From Burkholderia sp. Nafp2/4-1b (GTDB lineage Bacteria; Pseudomonadota; Gammaproteobacteria; Burkholderiales; Burkholderiaceae), in NCBI RefSeq assembly GCF_003635165.1, contig NZ_ML058620.1, forward strand, positions 41,117-105,116: a stretch of 64,000 nucleotides of DNA, read 5' to 3'. The position numbers and the translations under genes are program-made. How positions within the stretch are numbered: position 1 is the first letter of the stretch; the number at the start of each line of letters is the position of its first letter. Shown piece by piece: positions 62,197-64,000 of this stretch. The notes under the pieces are model-generated. The model was not told where the DNA came from. It saw only the letters and a list, made by a program, of their open reading frames with translations, and searched no databases.

Positions 62197-63096
62197 ATGC
62201 GCATTCCCCCGCTCAAGGCCATCATCGCGTTCGAAAGTGTCGCCCGGACCAAAAGCGTCAATCGTGCGGCGGACGAGCTGGGCCTGACCGCGTCCGCCGT
62301 GAGTCACCAGCTCAGCAACCTCGAATCGCAGATCGGTCAGCCGTTGTTCCAGCGCTCGGGGCGCGGCCTCGTCCCCACGCCGACCGGCGAGCGCTACCTG
62401 GCCGACGTCACGGGCTCGCTCGCCGACCTGAGCCGCGCGACCGAGCGCGCGTCGAGCCGCACCGAGGTCGATATCCTGCGCGTGCATTCGAGCCCGAGCT
62501 TCGGGCTCATGTGGCTGCTGCCGCGGCTGTCGTCGTTTCAGGAGGCGAACGGCGATATCCAGCTGAACCTCGCGTGCTCCTACGAAAACGCGTCATTCTC
62601 GAACGGCTTCTACGATATCGACGTCCGCCATGGCTACGGCAACTGGGACACCCTCGAGGTGAAGACGGTGCGCGGCGAATTCATCGCGCCGCTCGCGTCG
62701 CCGCGGTACCTCGAGCAACATCCGGTACACGCGCCGGAAGACCTGCTCGCCCATCGTCTGATCTATTCCGAAACGCCGCTGGTCCAGTGGAAGCAGTGGT
62801 TCGGCCGCACCGGCGTGCCGCTGGCGGCGCAGAAAACCTTCGACTTCTCGTTCGACCGCTCGTACATGTCGCTCGAAACCGCCGCGCTCGGCCTCGGCAT
62901 CGCGCTCGAAAGCCTGATGCTCGCGTCGGTGAAGATCCGTGAAGGGTTGCTGGTGCCGGTGTTCGGCGAGGCCCATGCGGTCGAAGTCGGCGCGCATCAC
63001 CTTGTTTACCCGCGGCAGAACACGGAATTGCCGCGCGTGAAGCGCTTCCTGGCGTGGATCGAGCGGGAAGTCGCGGCGCACGGCGGGGCGAGTTGA
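62197..63096 (+). CDS. LysR-family regulator (GcvA-like)
   Basis: A 299-residue LysR protein: MRIPPLKAIIAFESVARTKSVNRAADELGLTASAVSHQLSNLESQ gives the winged helix, and SSPSFGLMWLLPRLSSFQ starts the effector domain. It is 148 bases upstream of an SDR gene in the same direction and probably controls that gene cluster, which continues past the window edge. Confidence 0.9.
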   Translation: MRIPPLKAIIAFESVARTKSVNRAADELGLTASAVSHQLSNLESQIGQPLFQRSGRGLVPTPTGERYLADVTGSLADLSRATERASSRTEVDILRVHSSPSFGLMWLLPRLSSFQEANGDIQLNLACSYENASFSNGFYDIDVRHGYGNWDTLEVKTVRGEFIAPLASPRYLEQHPVHAPEDLLAHRLIYSETPLVQWKQWFGRTGVPLAAQKTFDFSFDRSYMSLETAALGLGIALESLMLASVKIREGLLVPVFGEAHAVEVGAHHLVYPRQNTELPRVKRFLAWIEREVAAHGGAS

Positions 63097-63244
63097 GCGG
63101 CGCGTCGGGGATTTTGCGTTGCAGCATCGGCGGCCCGCGCGCCGTCATCTGAATTTTTCTCAACTATGGCTGAGCGTTTCCGCGTTGATGCGGGTGTCCG
63201 GTGAGCCGAAACTCCGGACAACACATCAACACAGGAGACAAGCG

Positions 63245-64000
63245 ATGTTGCTCGACAACCGGACCATCATCGTGACCGGCGCCGCGTCGCCGCGCGGAAT
63301 CGGCAAGGCCACGGCCCGCGCGCTGGCCGCGCAGGGCGCACGCGTGGCGATCCTCGACCTTCGCCGCGAGGATGCGGAAGCGGCCGCCGCCGAACTCGGC
63401 GCCGGCCATCTCGGCCTCGCCTGCGACGTGACCGACCGCGACGCATGCGCGGCGGCCGCCCGCGCGACGCTGGAGCACTTCGGGCGCATCGACGGCCTCG
63501 TCAACAACGCCGGCATCACGCAGCCGGTGCGCACGCTCGATATCTCGGCGCGCGACTTCGATGCGATCGTCGACGTGAACCTGCGCGGCACGCTGTACAT
63601 GTCGCAAGCCGTGCTGCCCGCGATGCAGGCGCAGCGCGGCGGCAGCATCGTCTGCATGTCGTCGGTCTCCGCGCAACGCGGCGGCGGCATTTTCGGCGGC
63701 CCGCACTACAGCGCCGCCAAGGCCGGCGTGCTCGGCCTCGCGAAGGCGATGGCGCGCGAATTCGGCGCCGACCGGGTCCGGGTCAATTCGATCACGCCAG
63801 GCCTGATCCAGACCGACATCACCGGCGACAAGCTGACGCCCGACATGCGCGAGGACATCATCAAGGGCATTCCGCTCGGCCGGCTCGGCGAGGCCGCGGA
63901 CGTCGCCCATGCATGCCTGTTCCTGCTGAGCGACCTGTCGAGCTACCTGACGGGCATCACGCTCGACGTCAATGGTGGGATGCTGAATGAAATGAACGCG
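63245..64000 (+). CDS. SDR-family dehydrogenase, 3' end cut by the window
   Basis: 252 codons of a classical short-chain dehydrogenase. TGAASPRGIGKATA is the nucleotide-binding motif, NNAGI follows, serine is in CMSSVSA, and the catalytic YSAAK lies in GPHYSAAKAG. It ends near the usual C-terminus (LDVNGGM), so only a few residues are missing. The fold fits NAD(P)-dependent sugar or polyol dehydrogenases and 3-oxoacyl reductases; the substrate is unknown. AGGAGA precedes the ATG. Confidence 0.9.
   Translation, partial: MLLDNRTIIVTGAASPRGIGKATARALAAQGARVAILDLRREDAEAAAAELGAGHLGLACDVTDRDACAAAARATLEHFGRIDGLVNNAGITQPVRTLDISARDFDAIVDVNLRGTLYMSQAVLPAMQAQRGGSIVCMSSVSAQRGGGIFGGPHYSAAKAGVLGLAKAMAREFGADRVRVNSITPGLIQTDITGDKLTPDMREDIIKGIPLGRLGEAADVAHACLFLLSDLSSYLTGITLDVNGGMLNEMNA

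Noticed and set aside
1..64000. CRISPR arrays, tRNA and rRNA genes
   Set aside because: No regularly spaced repeats with unique spacers and no cloverleaf or rRNA sequence recognised anywhere in the window.

Overview
The window is high-GC DNA in the style of the Burkholderia cepacia complex. Features pointing that way are LysR-rich gene neighbourhoods, DUF4148 exported proteins and a BPSL0761-family protein. It carries the replication and partition region of a secondary replicon: a Rep_3-type initiator, a parAB operon, about 20 iterons and a cluster of palindromic GTTGTCACGTGACAAC sites. From memory that palindrome is the centromere reported for the third replicon (chromosome 3 / pC3 megaplasmid) of B. 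cenocepacia, so I read this as the origin region of a pC3-like replicon. Species cannot be fixed from the sequence alone.

Layout. 0-8.8 kb: an Xre/MbcA-RES toxin-antitoxin pair, two small DUF4148 exported proteins, a dienelactone hydrolase, a relic of a sulfonate-type binding protein, two LysR regulators and an extra adenylosuccinate synthetase. 8.8-16.4 kb: the origin, in the order iterons, repA, then a convergent terminator, parB-parA on the minus strand and the parS cluster. 16.4-22.5 kb: metallo-beta-lactamase hydrolase/TetR pair, flavodoxin-like protein, ProQ/FinO RNA chaperone, a decayed purA fragment, and an EamA transporter with a histidine-rich tail. 22.8-28.8 kb: a di-Mop molybdate protein and a MarR-FUSC-DUF1656-HlyD-outer membrane factor efflux operon. 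29.2-38.5 kb: a complete ectoine catabolism cluster (enuR, eutB, eutC, doeA, doeB, an AsnC regulator, doeC, doeD), lacking eutA and a transporter. 38.6-41.9 kb: a glutarate hydroxylase (GlaH/CsiD) gene paired with an FMN-dependent alpha-hydroxyacid dehydrogenase and a divergent LysR gene. 42-46 kb: a duplicated isochorismatase-type hydrolase module sharing palindromic operators with an HxlR regulator. 46.4-49.8 kb: an MHS-family transporter, a DUF1330 protein and a dihydroxyacetone kinase gene whose 5' end is gone.

From 49.82 kb the character changes. The dihydroxyacetone kinase gene stops being recognisable exactly at a sequence closely matching the left end of transposon Tn7, with two spaced TnsB-type repeats. 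Beyond it lies an accessory patchwork: unknown proteins, DUF6471 and BPSL0761 proteins, a lipoprotein, an H-NS-type silencer, a TehA-like channel, a DJ-1-like hydrolase, several pseudogene relics, and a RidA/SDR/DUF1330 group. The window ends with a LysR gene and an SDR gene cut by the edge.

Gene boundaries come from reading frames, start-codon context and protein motifs recognised by eye. No database search was possible.
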